A stretch of DNA of 64,000 nt from Amylolactobacillus amylophilus DSM 20533 = JCM 1125 (GCF_001936335.1 NZ_CP018888.1:682001-746000), one strand, 5' to 3'. Shown: positions 1-8,893, counted from the first letter of the stretch. The notes: generated from the letters alone by a model not told the origin. Translations and numbers: made by a program.

Positions 1-321
1 GTCGTGAATCTCGGTTCGACCTTGGCAATGCCACTAATCCTCATCGGGATAATTCTCGGCATGAACCAAACCTTGATTTATGCCGGTATCTGGGCTTTCG
101 CCGCAGTTGTGCTTTTCCAACTGGTGACCTTACCCGTAGAATTCAACGCCTCTAACCGTGCCATCGCGATTCTGGGTGAGAGCGCACTCCTAGATAGTAC
201 GGAGATTCCCGCAGTCAAAAAGGTGCTGCGTGCTGCGGCCCTAACCTACGTTGCGGCAGTGCTTTCCACATTACTACAGTTACTACGTCTCGTCTTGTTG
301 TTCACGAATCGAGACGACTAA
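1..321 (+). CDS. Zinc-dependent membrane metallopeptidase, C-terminal part (YugP-like)
   Basis: The frame is open from the first base of the window, so this is the 3' end of a gene that starts outside. The visible ~106 residues hold two hydrophobic segments, then the stretch LVTLPVEFNASNRAI, which is the typical zinc-binding-domain-distal part of the YugP family, and a last hydrophobic segment ending in NRDD. In that family the HEXXH zinc site lies upstream and is not visible here. Family assignment is from memory of the motif LPVEFnAS; substrate unknown. Confidence 0.7.
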   Translation, partial: VVNLGSTLAMPLILIGIILGMNQTLIYAGIWAFAAVVLFQLVTLPVEFNASNRAIAILGESALLDSTEIPAVKKVLRAAALTYVAAVLSTLLQLLRLVLLFTNRDD

Positions 322-370
322 CTAATAACTAATTAAATCAACTAATTCATATTACAAGGAGGAGTGTAAA

Positions 371-1828
371 GTGGATTTTTTAGTCAGCCTTTGGCAAATT
401 ATCATTATTCTAAACGCCATTCTTGCGCTCTACCTTGTCTTTCGTAGGCCAAGAAGTATCGCAACCACACTTGCGTGGCTGCTTGTGCTCATCAGTTTTC
501 CTGTACTCGGTTTTATTCTCTACGCATTCTTCGGCCGTGGGCTCGCACAGGAGAACCTCTTCGCCATTAACAGCCAAGAGCATATTGGTTTGAGTAAGGT
601 CGAGGAGATGATCCCACCTGTGCCAAATCAGGCCGGCAAGACCGACACCACTGATGCGGGTCAGACAATCATCTCCTACTTCAACTCTAAAAAAGACGCG
701 CCTCTAACCAAGAACAATGACGTCAGCATTTTCACTGATGGTCATGATAAGTTTGACGCCCTTTTCAAGGATATCGAGGGAGCAAAAGAGACCATCAACG
801 TCGAGTACTACTCGTTCTTCAACGACCACATCGGCAATAAATTTCTCTCACTTCTCGAGAGAAAGCAGCTTGAAGGAGTTCAGGTCCACCTCATCTATGA
901 TCCGTGGGGCTCGCCCGGTGCGCGGAAAAGTTGGTTTGAACCACTGACTAATCTTGGTGGCAAGGTTGTCCCCTTCGTTACGGCGCGCAACCTAATTCGT
1001 AAATATCGACTCAATTACCATTTACACAGAAAGATTGTGGTCATTGACGGCAAAATCAGTTGGACCGGCGGTTTCAACGTTGGTGATCAGTATCTAGGCG
1101 AGAAGAAGAAGTTTGGTTACTGGCGCGACACCCATGTCCGCATCGTTGGGTCTGCGTCGTTGTTACTCCAGGAACGGTTCATTATGGACTGGAACGCCTC
1201 CATCACCACACCAGACGACGCAATTATTTTCGACACAAAGTACTTCCCCGAACTAAACGAACACCTCCTAACGGAAGTAAACGTTCCGACTCAAATTGTG
1301 TCGGATGGACCCGACAACGACGAGGAGTTCCTGAAGAACGGTATGACCCGCATGATGACTCAGGCGAAAGAGAAGCTTTGGATTCAGACGCCCTACCTTA
1401 TCCCGGACGACGCCATGATCGCCACCTGGCAGATCGCCGCTCGCGCTGGCGTAGATGTCAGAATCATGATTCCATGCATGCCAGACCACCCATTCATCTA
1501 CCGTGCTACGCAGTGGTACGCGAATGCGTTAACAGCCATGGGCATCAAAATTTACGTCTACAACAACGGTTTCCTCCACGCAAAGACAGTCATCACGGAC
1601 GATAAATTTAGCTCAATTGGGACGATGAATCAGGACTTTCGGAGCTACATGCTGAACTTCGAAGTGAACGCCATCTTCTACGACGAGGCCATTACAAAGA
1701 AACTACAAGATATCTTCATTGAGGACATGAAGCAATCAACGCTGCTAACACCGGAAATTATTAAGCAGCAATCGCGCTGGCTCCGGTTCAAGCAGCGGCT
1801 CTCGCGCCTCCTCTCACCAATTCTCTAA
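371..1828 (+). CDS. cls: Cardiolipin synthase
   Basis: A 485-residue membrane-bound phospholipase-D-superfamily enzyme that joins two phosphatidylglycerols to make cardiolipin and glycerol. Two N-terminal transmembrane helices (about residues 3-22 and 33-53) precede the catalytic part. Both HKD motifs are intact: HRKIVVID followed by WTGGFN in the first half and HAKTVITD followed by SIGTMN near residue 400. The start is GTG with a strong AAGGAGGAG ribosome site six to ten bases upstream. Length matches the family (about 480-510). It stands alone between the metallopeptidase and a terminator. Confidence 0.93.
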   Translation: MDFLVSLWQIIIILNAILALYLVFRRPRSIATTLAWLLVLISFPVLGFILYAFFGRGLAQENLFAINSQEHIGLSKVEEMIPPVPNQAGKTDTTDAGQTIISYFNSKKDAPLTKNNDVSIFTDGHDKFDALFKDIEGAKETINVEYYSFFNDHIGNKFLSLLERKQLEGVQVHLIYDPWGSPGARKSWFEPLTNLGGKVVPFVTARNLIRKYRLNYHLHRKIVVIDGKISWTGGFNVGDQYLGEKKKFGYWRDTHVRIVGSASLLLQERFIMDWNASITTPDDAIIFDTKYFPELNEHLLTEVNVPTQIVSDGPDNDEEFLKNGMTRMMTQAKEKLWIQTPYLIPDDAMIATWQIAARAGVDVRIMIPCMPDHPFIYRATQWYANALTAMGIKIYVYNNGFLHAKTVITDDKFSSIGTMNQDFRSYMLNFEVNAIFYDEAITKKLQDIFIEDMKQSTLLTPEIIKQQSRWLRFKQRLSRLLSPIL

Positions 1829-1833
1829 CCATT

Positions 1834-1870
1834 AAAAAAGGACAAAACCAAATTGGTTTTTGTCCTTTTT
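1834..1870. terminator. Bidirectional intrinsic terminator
   Basis: A long A/T-flanked hairpin (AAAAAGGACAAAACC pairing with GGTTTTTGTCCTTTTT) lies between cls and the convergent membrane-protein gene, so it can end transcription from both sides. Confidence 0.8.
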
Positions 1871-1872
1871 GT

Positions 1873-2343
1873 TTACTCTAAATTCTGAATTTCTATGTTT
1901 ACCTGATCAGTCGTCTGGTTATTCAGCAGCGGAATCAAGTCTTCAATCGTCTTGCTGAACCGCAGATAGTATGACTGGTTCTTCAAGGTTGTGAAGATGG
2001 CCATCACCGCTGGTTTCTTAGCCCGTGGTACAGGAATCAGCGTTATCTTCGCCAAGTCAGTATACTTAACCGACCGCTTAAAATAGCCGCTGATGATGAT
2101 TCTCTGTTCAGAAATCCCACCGAAGCCATCGACAATACTCATCAGAATGAATCCGGCAAGAAATATCTGAATGAACAAATCACTTTTATCAATCATGCCT
2201 GAGTTAAAGGCGAAAGTCAGGAGTAGCAACGACCAAATTAAAGATGAAATGCGATATTTAGCGTAGATACTAATTGTTGTTTGCCAGTACCAGCTATAGA
2301 CCGCATAGCCAAGTACTAGTAGTACTGGAATAAGATAGAACAT
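1873..2343 (-). CDS. Conserved membrane protein of unknown function
   Basis: The 156-residue product has about three to four hydrophobic segments in the first 85 residues (residues 2-18, 33-47, 56-72), followed by a soluble tail that begins with an ISEQRIIISGYFKRSVKY-type beta-rich segment. This layout (short membrane anchor then a PH-like beta domain) resembles small DUF5673-like membrane proteins, but I do not recognise the family securely. It is transcribed alone, convergent with cls, and has an AGGAGGAAATACG ribosome site. Confidence 0.65.
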   Translation of the reverse strand: MFYLIPVLLVLGYAVYSWYWQTTISIYAKYRISSLIWSLLLLTFAFNSGMIDKSDLFIQIFLAGFILMSIVDGFGGISEQRIIISGYFKRSVKYTDLAKITLIPVPRAKKPAVMAIFTTLKNQSYYLRFSKTIEDLIPLLNNQTTDQVNIEIQNLE

Positions 2344-2461
2344 CGTATTTCCTCCTTCTTCTTTACCGTTAATTTTACCATTGTTCGGGGTAAATCTGGG
2401 ACTCGATTTGCTTTTTAACTAAATCTTTCACATAATAGGTATACCATTAAAGGAGAAATGT

Positions 2462-3280
2462 ATGTTAAAACCGTCATTTAAAATAATCACAGTCCTACTA
2501 CTTAGCACTACTATCCTCACAGCATGTTCTCAGCAAGAACCGAATAATGACTCAACATCGCAATCAACTACCAACAATCAAACAGCTGCCACATCAACCT
2601 CAACTAGTTCTACCAACTCGGCCACGGAAACACAGAAGAAGGCTGAGGAGGTCCAAAAATTTAATATTATCGGCTCATGGGAAGCAACAAACCAATTATC
2701 GCTTAACTTCAATGAGGATGGGTCCTACACTATTCTCCGCGATGGCCAAGCAAAGGCTGGCACATTCAGGGTCGCTGCAGAATACGATAACACTTTTCTG
2801 CTCAAATTAACCAATTACAATCCGCAAACACCGGGTCTCGATACATATCTCTACCTCACAACTAATCTTGACCACACCATCAACGTTTCTAACCTCGGTA
2901 TATTCAAAAGTATCGGAACCAGCTCAAAGCTTCCTACCGCCCTTTACCTATCCAATTACCTTCAGGAGGAGCCGGAAAATGCTGGTGACAAACTAGTCGG
3001 GACCTGGACTAACAAAAATCGGGAAAACCACGTAATCACGACAACCAACTATAACCCCGATGGTTCATTCGAACGTTTCTCCGATGCATCCGGCATCGTG
3101 ACCCGCGGCAACTTCGCCGTGACAAGCAACGAGACCGAGGTTATTATTACCACCACTGTGCCCGATCATGAGCCCAACCAGGAGAAGTACACTAGAAATG
3201 ACGCATTCACCGAACTTACTTCTACTACGCCAGGTTTCCAGACCACTTATAGCAAAAACATTTTACCTACTACACGTTAA
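2462..3280 (+). CDS. Secreted lipoprotein with Ser/Thr-rich linker
   Basis: A 272-residue lipoprotein. The first 22 residues are a lipoprotein signal peptide ending in the lipobox LTAC, so Cys22 should be diacylated and anchor the protein outside the membrane. Residues 24-60 are a low-complexity Ser/Thr/Asn/Gln linker. The rest contains two similar beta-rich units, each with an IIGSWEA / LVGTWTN start and a YTILRDG / NPDGSFERF continuation, suggesting an internal duplication. The start ATG has AAAGGAG eight bases upstream. Function unknown. Confidence 0.75.
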   Translation: MLKPSFKIITVLLLSTTILTACSQQEPNNDSTSQSTTNNQTAATSTSTSSTNSATETQKKAEEVQKFNIIGSWEATNQLSLNFNEDGSYTILRDGQAKAGTFRVAAEYDNTFLLKLTNYNPQTPGLDTYLYLTTNLDHTINVSNLGIFKSIGTSSKLPTALYLSNYLQEEPENAGDKLVGTWTNKNRENHVITTTNYNPDGSFERFSDASGIVTRGNFAVTSNETEVIITTTVPDHEPNQEKYTRNDAFTELTSTTPGFQTTYSKNILPTTR

Positions 3281-3313
3281 TTTACCTAATTGCTAGCTTT
3301 CGAGGCTAAAAAG

Positions 3314-4012
3314 ATGGACGAAAAAATAACAGAACTACAACAAGACTTAACAGATTATGAACACATCGTTTTCCTAACTGGGGCAGGCGTCTCCACGCCC
3401 TCGGGCATCCCCGATTACCGCTCTAAAGGAGGCCTATATTCGGGCCACAGCAATCCAGAGTATCTCTTAAGCCATGATAACCTGAGCGAGCACCCAGATA
3501 GCTTCTACCGTTTCGTCATGGACAACATGTTCTACCCGGCCGCCGAGCCAAACATTATTCACCGCAAAATGGCTGCCATCACTAATGAAAAGGGCTGGAT
3601 CATTACACAAAACGTGGATGGTTTGGATAGTAAGGCTGGCGCAAAGCATCTGATTGAGTTTCACGGTAATTTATATGACTTGTTTTGTCAGCAGTGTCAG
3701 CGCAAATTCACGTACCAAGAGTATGCTAAATCATACATCCACGCTTCGGATGGCGGTATCATCAGGCCGAGAATCGTCCTCTACAACGAGTCCATCAATC
3801 TGGACAAGTTAAGCCAATCTGCAGCAATCCTTAGTGAAGCAGACTTAATCGTCCTAGTCGGTACGAGCTTTCGCGTCTATCCCTTTGCGCAACTACTCAA
3901 CTACCGTAACGCCCTAGCGAAGATCTGGGTTATCAACCGCGAACCGATTGGCGAAGATGCAGAACTCAATAGTATCATCGCCGACGCCACGGATATTTTC
4001 AATCAAATATAA
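3314..4012 (+). CDS. Sirtuin (SIR2-family NAD-dependent protein deacylase)
   Basis: NAD-dependent lysine deacylase. Seen motifs: GAGVSTPSGIPDYRS (NAD binding), TQNVDGL, catalytic His in EFHGN, GGIIRPRIVLYNE, and VGTSFRVYPFA. Only one cysteine pair of the structural zinc site is present (FCQQC); the second pair expected just before GGIIRP is replaced by HASD, so zinc binding is probably lost or altered; this may be usual in lactobacillar members. The frame is open from a TTG at 3290, but ATG 3314 is preceded by GAGG and begins a normal sirtuin N-terminus (232 residues), so I prefer it. Confidence 0.88.
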   Translation: MDEKITELQQDLTDYEHIVFLTGAGVSTPSGIPDYRSKGGLYSGHSNPEYLLSHDNLSEHPDSFYRFVMDNMFYPAAEPNIIHRKMAAITNEKGWIITQNVDGLDSKAGAKHLIEFHGNLYDLFCQQCQRKFTYQEYAKSYIHASDGGIIRPRIVLYNESINLDKLSQSAAILSEADLIVLVGTSFRVYPFAQLLNYRNALAKIWVINREPIGEDAELNSIIADATDIFNQI

Positions 4013-4056
4013 AAAGATTAGCGTAGCCCGTTTCTCCGTTACGCTAATCTTTTTTC
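4012..4056. terminator. Intrinsic terminator between sirtuin and signal peptidase
   Basis: Inverted repeat AAAGATTAGCGTA / TACGCTAATCTTTTTT between two convergent genes; T-run on the plus strand and A-run on the other side make it bidirectional. Confidence 0.8.
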
Positions 4057-4062
4057 GACTTT

Positions 4063-4605
4063 TTAAAATAATTGAATATGCGTGAGCGGGAAGTAACGGA
4101 CTAGGACAACACCAACGATGGTCGCGTTACTGACAAAGCCAAATACCCGACTATCGGTTGAGTTGGGGCGATTGTCCCCCATTACAAAGAATTGATTGAC
4201 CGGGACATTGAACCTCTTCGTTAAGGTGAACAAATCAAAGTCTCCGGTATAATGATTGCCAGTTTGTTGTTGATAGTCCGTTCGTGCAGTACCAAGGTAA
4301 TTTTCTGGCTGAATTTGATCATTAACGTATAAGACATCATTTCGCATCCTGATTGAATCCCCCGGTACGCCAATCACCCGTTTGATATAGAATTGACCGC
4401 TGCCATCCGGCGCCTTAAACAGTACGATGTCCCCGCGTTGTGGATTCGAGCGCCGCAAGGCAATCACCCGATCACCAGCATTTAAAGTTGTGTTCATAGA
4501 ATCTCCGACCACCTTGGCGTTAGCGATTACCTTAGTAAAAATCAGGGTAAGAATCGCAACACTAACTACAATGGCGAGAATATTTCTAACAAAAAATTTA
4601 ATCAT
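4063..4605 (-). CDS. lepB: Signal peptidase I
   Basis: Membrane-anchored serine/lysine protease that removes signal peptides from exported proteins. One N-terminal transmembrane helix (about residues 5-25) leads into box B with the catalytic serine (VGDSMNTTL, Ser36) and the general base lysine (YIKRVIGVPGD, Lys75), then the conserved MGDNRPNSTDSR segment. The reading frame extends 9 codons further upstream, but that ATG has no ribosome site while ATG 4605 has GGGAG upstream, giving 180 residues, the usual size of Gram-positive SipS-type enzymes. Confidence 0.9.
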   Translation of the reverse strand: MIKFFVRNILAIVVSVAILTLIFTKVIANAKVVGDSMNTTLNAGDRVIALRRSNPQRGDIVLFKAPDGSGQFYIKRVIGVPGDSIRMRNDVLYVNDQIQPENYLGTARTDYQQQTGNHYTGDFDLFTLTKRFNVPVNQFFVMGDNRPNSTDSRVFGFVSNATIVGVVLVRYFPLTHIQLF

Positions 4606-4663
4606 ACACGCTTTTGCTCCCATTTCGTTCATGATAACAGCAATGTATGAAATAAATGTGACT

Positions 4664-5437
4664 TTAAGCGATAGTTTTTGTAATGGCCTCCATCACGGCA
4701 GCTCTAAAGCCGTGCTGTTCGAGTGCATTCACACCCCTAATCGTTGAACCACCTGGCGATGCCACTAAATCCTTTAGCTGTGCTGGCAGGATTTGTCGGT
4801 CGAGGAGCAGGCTTGCCGTGCCACGGAGCATCTGTTCTGCCACCTGGTACGCAACCTTTCTACCTAAGCCATGAAGCACCATGCTGTCAGCTAAAGCCTC
4901 GACAAAGATTGCAGCAAACGCTGGTGCACTACCACCCCCGGCACTAACCACATCCAGCAAGTCAGCCTCTACTCGTACAATCTGACCTAAGCCCCTTAAC
5001 AACTCCATTACAGGCGTGTCTTCACTTGCTTGGTCAACTGTACTGTCCACCGCAAGTACGCCCTGATTGACGCTCACCGGAATATTCGGAATCATGTAAA
5101 TGAGCCCGGTCACACGCCCCAACAATTGTTTTAGTTCGGGTACATCAACGCCATATGCGACCGAGACTACGACCGTTTCTGCAGTAATTATGCTAGCCAG
5201 TTTGGGCAAAATAGTCCGGGTGACATCAACCGGAGTGGCATTAATCACTAGATCCGCACCAGAAAACTCGGCTAACTGGCCCACGGGATTAATTTGGTAC
5301 TTATGGGCAATTTTCGCTGTCGATTCTGTGTGTCCCGATAAGACATAGATGTTTTCACGTGAAACATTTTCTAGGTTACACAATCCAGCAATCAGTGCCG
5401 CACCCATCGAGCCCGCACCTAATACATATATATTCAT
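4664..5437 (-). CDS. proC: Pyrroline-5-carboxylate reductase
   Basis: Last step of proline synthesis: NAD(P)H-dependent reduction of pyrroline-5-carboxylate. The 257-residue protein begins with the Rossmann motif LGAGSMGAALIAGL and has the family signature near the C-terminus (QMLRGTASLLL ... LKDLVASPGGSTIRGV). proB and proA are not in the window, so it acts as an isolated proC gene, common in lactobacilli. It lies head-to-tail after lepB on the minus strand. Confidence 0.93.
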   Translation of the reverse strand: MNIYVLGAGSMGAALIAGLCNLENVSRENIYVLSGHTESTAKIAHKYQINPVGQLAEFSGADLVINATPVDVTRTILPKLASIITAETVVVSVAYGVDVPELKQLLGRVTGLIYMIPNIPVSVNQGVLAVDSTVDQASEDTPVMELLRGLGQIVRVEADLLDVVSAGGGSAPAFAAIFVEALADSMVLHGLGRKVAYQVAEQMLRGTASLLLDRQILPAQLKDLVASPGGSTIRGVNALEQHGFRAAVMEAITKTIA

Positions 5438-5545
5438 TATTTTGCTCCATTCTAATATGCTATTATTCTTAAGTTTCCGTTATTCATTTTGATATTTAAC
5501 GCCAAGTCTTATACAATTAACGCAGTTAGAGACTTGGAGGGTACC

Positions 5546-5880
5546 ATGGGTATTAAAAGAGACATCCTGTATTATGACTTTATTTAGTATAAAGATTACT
5601 ACTATCTTGTCGCTGCAACCAATCGCGGGCTCGACTTCGTTAGTTCACGGGATAACCAATTCTACGAATTTTCTTCATTCTACCCCCAAAAGATGCTCAT
5701 CAAGGATGCCGCCAAGATCAAACCATACGTTACCCAAATCAAAGAGTACTTAGATCACAAACGGAAGAAGTTCACCATTCCCATCGAGTTGTTCTCAACA
5801 ACAAGAGCCTTGGTTTATACCGTGGCGGTCGAGAAATGCATGAGGACCTAATTGAATTAGAAAGAGAACCACGTGACTAG
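5546..5880 (+). pseudogene. Remnant of O6-methylguanine-DNA methyltransferase (ogt-like)
   Basis: An ATG with a TTGGAGGG ribosome site opens a frame that hits an in-frame TAG after 13 codons. Past it the same frame gives the N-terminal Ogt domain pattern (YYLVAATNRGLDFVS ... IKPYVTQIKEYLDHKRKKFTIPIELF), then a jump into another frame gives the family's C-terminal end (SLGLYRGGREMHEDLIELE). The middle part with the methyl-acceptor Cys (PCHR) is missing, so the gene is broken by nonsense mutation, internal deletion and frame change. The final TAG overlaps the GTG start of the following terC gene. Confidence 0.75.
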
Positions 5881-6653
5881 TGAAATTACTAAATATATAC
5901 CAACCCTTTTTTGACCTGCACAATTGGGAGACTGTCCTAACCTCTGCCAACGACTGGCTCTTAATTTTAACATTAGTACTAATGGAATGTCTGTTGTCAG
6001 TCGATAATGCCGTCGTCCTGGCCGCACAGACGCAGAGCCTACCAGACAAGAAACAACAGAGGAAATCGCTGATTTATGGCCTCTGGGGAGCATACCTGTT
6101 CCGTTTCATCGTGATTGGCATCGGTACTTACCTCATTCATTGGTGGGAAATCAAGGCTCTTGGATCCATCTACCTCTTCTATTTGGCTGCTAGTTTCTTC
6201 TGGAAACAGCATCACCCAACGACTTCAAAGACACCAGAACATAAATCTAAGCAGGCACAAGCTCGCAAACATGTTTTGTCGTTATTCTGGCGGGTGGTAA
6301 TCAGCATTGAGCTCATGGACATCGTCTTTTCAATCGACTCCGTTCTAGCAGCACTCGCCTTGTCTGGCAATCCCGTCATAGTCCTACTTGGTGGCATGAT
6401 TGGCATCCTCGCAATGCGTGGGGTGGCCGAGATTATCATCAAGTTGATGCAGATCATCCCAGAATTGCAGTACATGGCCTATGTGCTCATCATGCTAATC
6501 TCATTCAAGTTGTTCTTGGCCCTACCGATTATCGACTATGAGGTGCCCAACAACATCTTTGCCATCATCATTTTGGTGATTATTGCCGGAACCATCCTCT
6601 ATCATTTCCTCAGACCCAAGAAGACGATGTACTCACAGAATAAGCATGCTTAA
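5880..6653 (+). CDS. TerC-family integral membrane protein
   Basis: 257 residues with seven or so transmembrane helices and the two conserved acidic motifs of TerC/YceF/YkoY proteins: CLLSVDNAVVLAA near residue 45 and VFSIDSVLAAL near residue 155. Members of this family take part in manganese export and metallation of exported proteins in other Firmicutes; the exact substrate here is inferred. The start GTG overlaps the stop of the ogt remnant. Confidence 0.85.
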   Translation: MKLLNIYQPFFDLHNWETVLTSANDWLLILTLVLMECLLSVDNAVVLAAQTQSLPDKKQQRKSLIYGLWGAYLFRFIVIGIGTYLIHWWEIKALGSIYLFYLAASFFWKQHHPTTSKTPEHKSKQAQARKHVLSLFWRVVISIELMDIVFSIDSVLAALALSGNPVIVLLGGMIGILAMRGVAEIIIKLMQIIPELQYMAYVLIMLISFKLFLALPIIDYEVPNNIFAIIILVIIAGTILYHFLRPKKTMYSQNKHA

Positions 6654-6657
6654 TCAT

Positions 6658-7023
6658 TCACTCAATTAAATCCCTTAAATAATCCAACAAAACTACAGCC
6701 TCATTATGTGTCTGATTCTTCGCACCATATATCAGATAAACATCATCTTGCTGTAGTTTTTGTTTTACCAAATTGACCAATTCCTCAGTAGCTTGGTTAT
6801 CGTTCAACTCAGCAGTATACTTTTCTTTGAAGGCAGGATATTTATCGTCCTCATGATTAAACCACTTACGTAACTCGGTGCTCGGTGCAGTCTCCTTACT
6901 CCACAAATCAATTCGCGCTCGCTCCTTTTTAACGCCACGTGGCCACAACCGATCGACCAGAATCCGATATCCGGTTGCTGGCTGCTCCTTATCGTAAATA
7001 CGTAATAAACTTAATTTACCCAT
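6658..7023 (-). CDS. DUF488-family protein (YeaO-like)
   Basis: A 121-residue soluble protein with the signature YRILVDRLWPRGVKKE and the C-terminal YGAKNQTHNEAVVLLDYL. These mark the DUF488 family, of unknown biochemical role. The frame stays open to 7158 upstream, but ATG 7023 is preceded by GAGGTG and gives the canonical N-terminus, while the extra 45 residues overlap the divergent mpg start. Terminal genes are convergent with terC. Confidence 0.85.
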   Translation of the reverse strand: MGKLSLLRIYDKEQPATGYRILVDRLWPRGVKKERARIDLWSKETAPSTELRKWFNHEDDKYPAFKEKYTAELNDNQATEELVNLVKQKLQQDDVYLIYGAKNQTHNEAVVLLDYLRDLIE

Positions 7024-7064
7024 TCTGTTCACCTCAAACATAATCATACAACAAAGGAATAACG

Positions 7065-7697
7065 ATGCATTCAAAATTAGTAAGCTTTTTCCAAAACCGT
7101 TCAACCGCAGAAATAGCCCGGGATCTCCTAGGCCGTGAGCTGACCTACGATTCACCAAATGGCCTTGTCGGTGGATTGATTGTTGAAACGGAGGCCTATC
7201 TTGGGCCGACAGATTGTGCCGCCCACTCTTATGGCGGTCACCGCAGCCCGGCCAACGAAGGACTTTACTGTGTTGGTGGATCCCTTTACATCTACAGCCG
7301 GCGCCAGTACTATTTCCTCGATATTAGCACCCAAGAAAAAGATAATCCTGAAGGAATCCTCATTCGGGCTATTCAGCCAACAATTGGGCAAGAAATCATG
7401 CTGGCCAACCGAATAAAGGGCGGTTTCGAGCTGACAAACGGACCAGGCAAATTTATGCAGGCATTCGGTGTAGTGGATAAATCAGCAGATTTACTTCTGC
7501 TAACCGACTCGCCTTTCACGGTCAATCTCGACCACAAAAAGACACCAAACACCATCGCAGCATCACCCAGAATCGGCATTAATGCTAGCGACGCAACCTG
7601 GGCTAATGCGCCTCTACGCTTCTACGTTTCGGGTAATCCATTCGTCTCACGGCTAAGAAAACGTGATTACGATTTGGCAAACTTCGGTTGGCGATAA
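7065..7697 (+). CDS. DNA-3-methyladenine glycosylase (AAG/MPG family)
   Basis: 210-residue base-excision repair enzyme that removes alkylated purines. Family motifs visible: VETEAYLGPTDCAAH (catalytic Glu/ Tyr region), HRSPANEGLY, GPGKFMQAFGV and RIGINASDATWANAPLRFY near the end. Length agrees with bacterial members (about 200-215). Start ATG has AAAGGAAT upstream; divergent from the DUF488 gene. The neighbouring ogt gene is dead, so this may be the main direct alkylation-repair gene left locally. Confidence 0.92.
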   Translation: MHSKLVSFFQNRSTAEIARDLLGRELTYDSPNGLVGGLIVETEAYLGPTDCAAHSYGGHRSPANEGLYCVGGSLYIYSRRQYYFLDISTQEKDNPEGILIRAIQPTIGQEIMLANRIKGGFELTNGPGKFMQAFGVVDKSADLLLLTDSPFTVNLDHKKTPNTIAASPRIGINASDATWANAPLRFYVSGNPFVSRLRKRDYDLANFGWR

Positions 7698-7705
7698 GCT
7701 CAGCT

Positions 7706-7891
7706 CTACCAACCTTCATGATTCCAGAGCTCCCCGTCAATCTGTTGCTGCTTCTGCTCTATTCTCTTGTCTAACTCAGCCAGATGTTCCTGCAAATATG
7801 CCAGCAACGCCCGTTCCTCATACCTTTGATGTTCTGGAATCTCTCGTGCAATGATTTCTGCAAACCATGGTCGCTGTTCATTCTCGGTCAT
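7706..7891 (-). CDS. Small hypothetical protein
   Basis: 61 residues, Glu/Gln-rich and predicted mostly helical (RYEERALLAYLQEHLAEL, then KRIEQKQQQ), with no family I recognise. Its ATG overlaps the stop region of the upstream oxidoreductase gene by 14 bases, so it is very likely translated from the same transcript. Confidence 0.5.
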   Translation of the reverse strand: MTENEQRPWFAEIIAREIPEHQRYEERALLAYLQEHLAELDKRIEQKQQQIDGELWNHEGW

Positions 7892-8564
7892 TTTTGATCT
7901 CCCCTAATGTCGCATCTAACAGTCGATACTCATCCAACTGTTGCTGCAAATAATCACGCAGGATCGCGCTATTCGCTGTCTGCTCAATCTTTGTGAGCTG
8001 AGCCAGTAGCCACTCGCTTCTCTGCTCGAAACTGGCATCCGCATCAGCGATATACATCAGATATTCGATCAGCGTCCGCTCCTGCTGCTTTGGTGTCTGA
8101 TAATTAAATTGCTCAATGATAAACGGCTTCCTATAGCTAAATCCCACCTTCTCAGCGAAAGCCTGAAACGGGCTTAGTAGTTCACTAATGGTCCGGCCAA
8201 TCCTCGCACCCGCGCCGAAATCGGCACTTTTATCAGCCATAGAAATAACCGCTGCAAGCGTTGCTGGCTGGACCTTGTTCTTCTCCTGTAGATCGTGGAC
8301 AAACTTATCAGTGAAGAGCTCCTCCTGCCACTGAGCGAGCGAGGCTGGTGCCGAGTACCAATATAAGGGAAACTGAAGAAAAACTTCAGCACTGTTTAAT
8401 ATTAATTCGCGTTGTTCAGCCAAACTCAGGGTGGACCTCAACAACTTTTGGTCGAGTTTAATGATATTTACTCCGGCATCAAGCCAGTTTAATCCCTCGA
8501 GCAAAAATGATTGGACCGCCGATTCTGCTAGTTTTGGGTGAGAAAGCACAATAGTTTTTTTCAT
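7878..8564 (-). CDS. NAD(P)H-dependent flavin oxidoreductase (flavodoxin fold, KefF/MdaB-like)
   Basis: 228-residue protein beginning KKTIVLSHPKLAES, the first strand of flavodoxin-like NAD(P)H dehydrogenases, with the FMN/active-site motif LQFPLYWYSAPASLAQW at about residues 75-95. The usual ~175-180 residue domain is followed by an extra helical tail of about 50 residues. The frame extends 19 codons upstream, but ATG 8564 starts the family domain and has GGAAAA before it. Transcribed with the 61-residue gene; divergent from the lysine riboswitch promoter. Confidence 0.75.
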   Translation of the reverse strand: MKKTIVLSHPKLAESAVQSFLLEGLNWLDAGVNIIKLDQKLLRSTLSLAEQRELILNSAEVFLQFPLYWYSAPASLAQWQEELFTDKFVHDLQEKNKVQPATLAAVISMADKSADFGAGARIGRTISELLSPFQAFAEKVGFSYRKPFIIEQFNYQTPKQQERTLIEYLMYIADADASFEQRSEWLLAQLTKIEQTANSAILRDYLQQQLDEYRLLDATLGEIKNDRE

Positions 8565-8582
8565 TGTTTTTCCATTTTCTAA

Positions 8583-8611
8583 TTGACATTGTCTTGGTAG
8601 ATTGCTAACAT
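8583..8611 (+). promoter_or_regulatory. Promoter of the lysine biosynthesis operon
   Basis: TTGACA (8583-8588), 17-base spacer, TAACAT (8606-8611), about 30 bases before the first paired strand of the lysine riboswitch. Confidence 0.6.
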
Positions 8612-8644
8612 CAATATACATTCAAATATAAAAAACCACAACAC

Positions 8645-8893
8645 TATAGAGGTTGCGGATAATCACGAAGGTACTGGAGTGTGTATTCACGATGAAGGTA
8701 ACGTAAGGATGTCCGCCGAAATGTCTTGCAAGAATGCACTTGTTGGATGTTGGGCCACCGGGAAATACCCGCTGGACTGTCTCAATGAGTTTTACCAAGC
8801 TTATTGAGGAGCGCTATGTTTTTGGAAATGGTAGTTTAATTTCAGAAATCATACTAAACCTCTATCGAATCTATTTTCGATGGAGGTTTTTTT
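8645..8893 (+). promoter_or_regulatory. Lysine riboswitch (L box) with intrinsic terminator
   Basis: Conserved L-box blocks occur in order: ATAGAGGTTGCGG, GGAGTGTGTATTCAC, GATGTCCGCCGAA, TTGGGCCACCGGG, TGGACTGTC and GAGGAGCGCTATG. After a linker the RNA forms a terminator (8856-8893) whose 5' arm AAACCTCTATCGAA pairs with TTCGATGGAGGTTT and is followed by a T-run; the CCTCTAT arm also matches the first L-box strand (ATAGAGG), giving the classic switch between antitermination and termination. High lysine should stop transcription into lysA. Confidence 0.93.
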
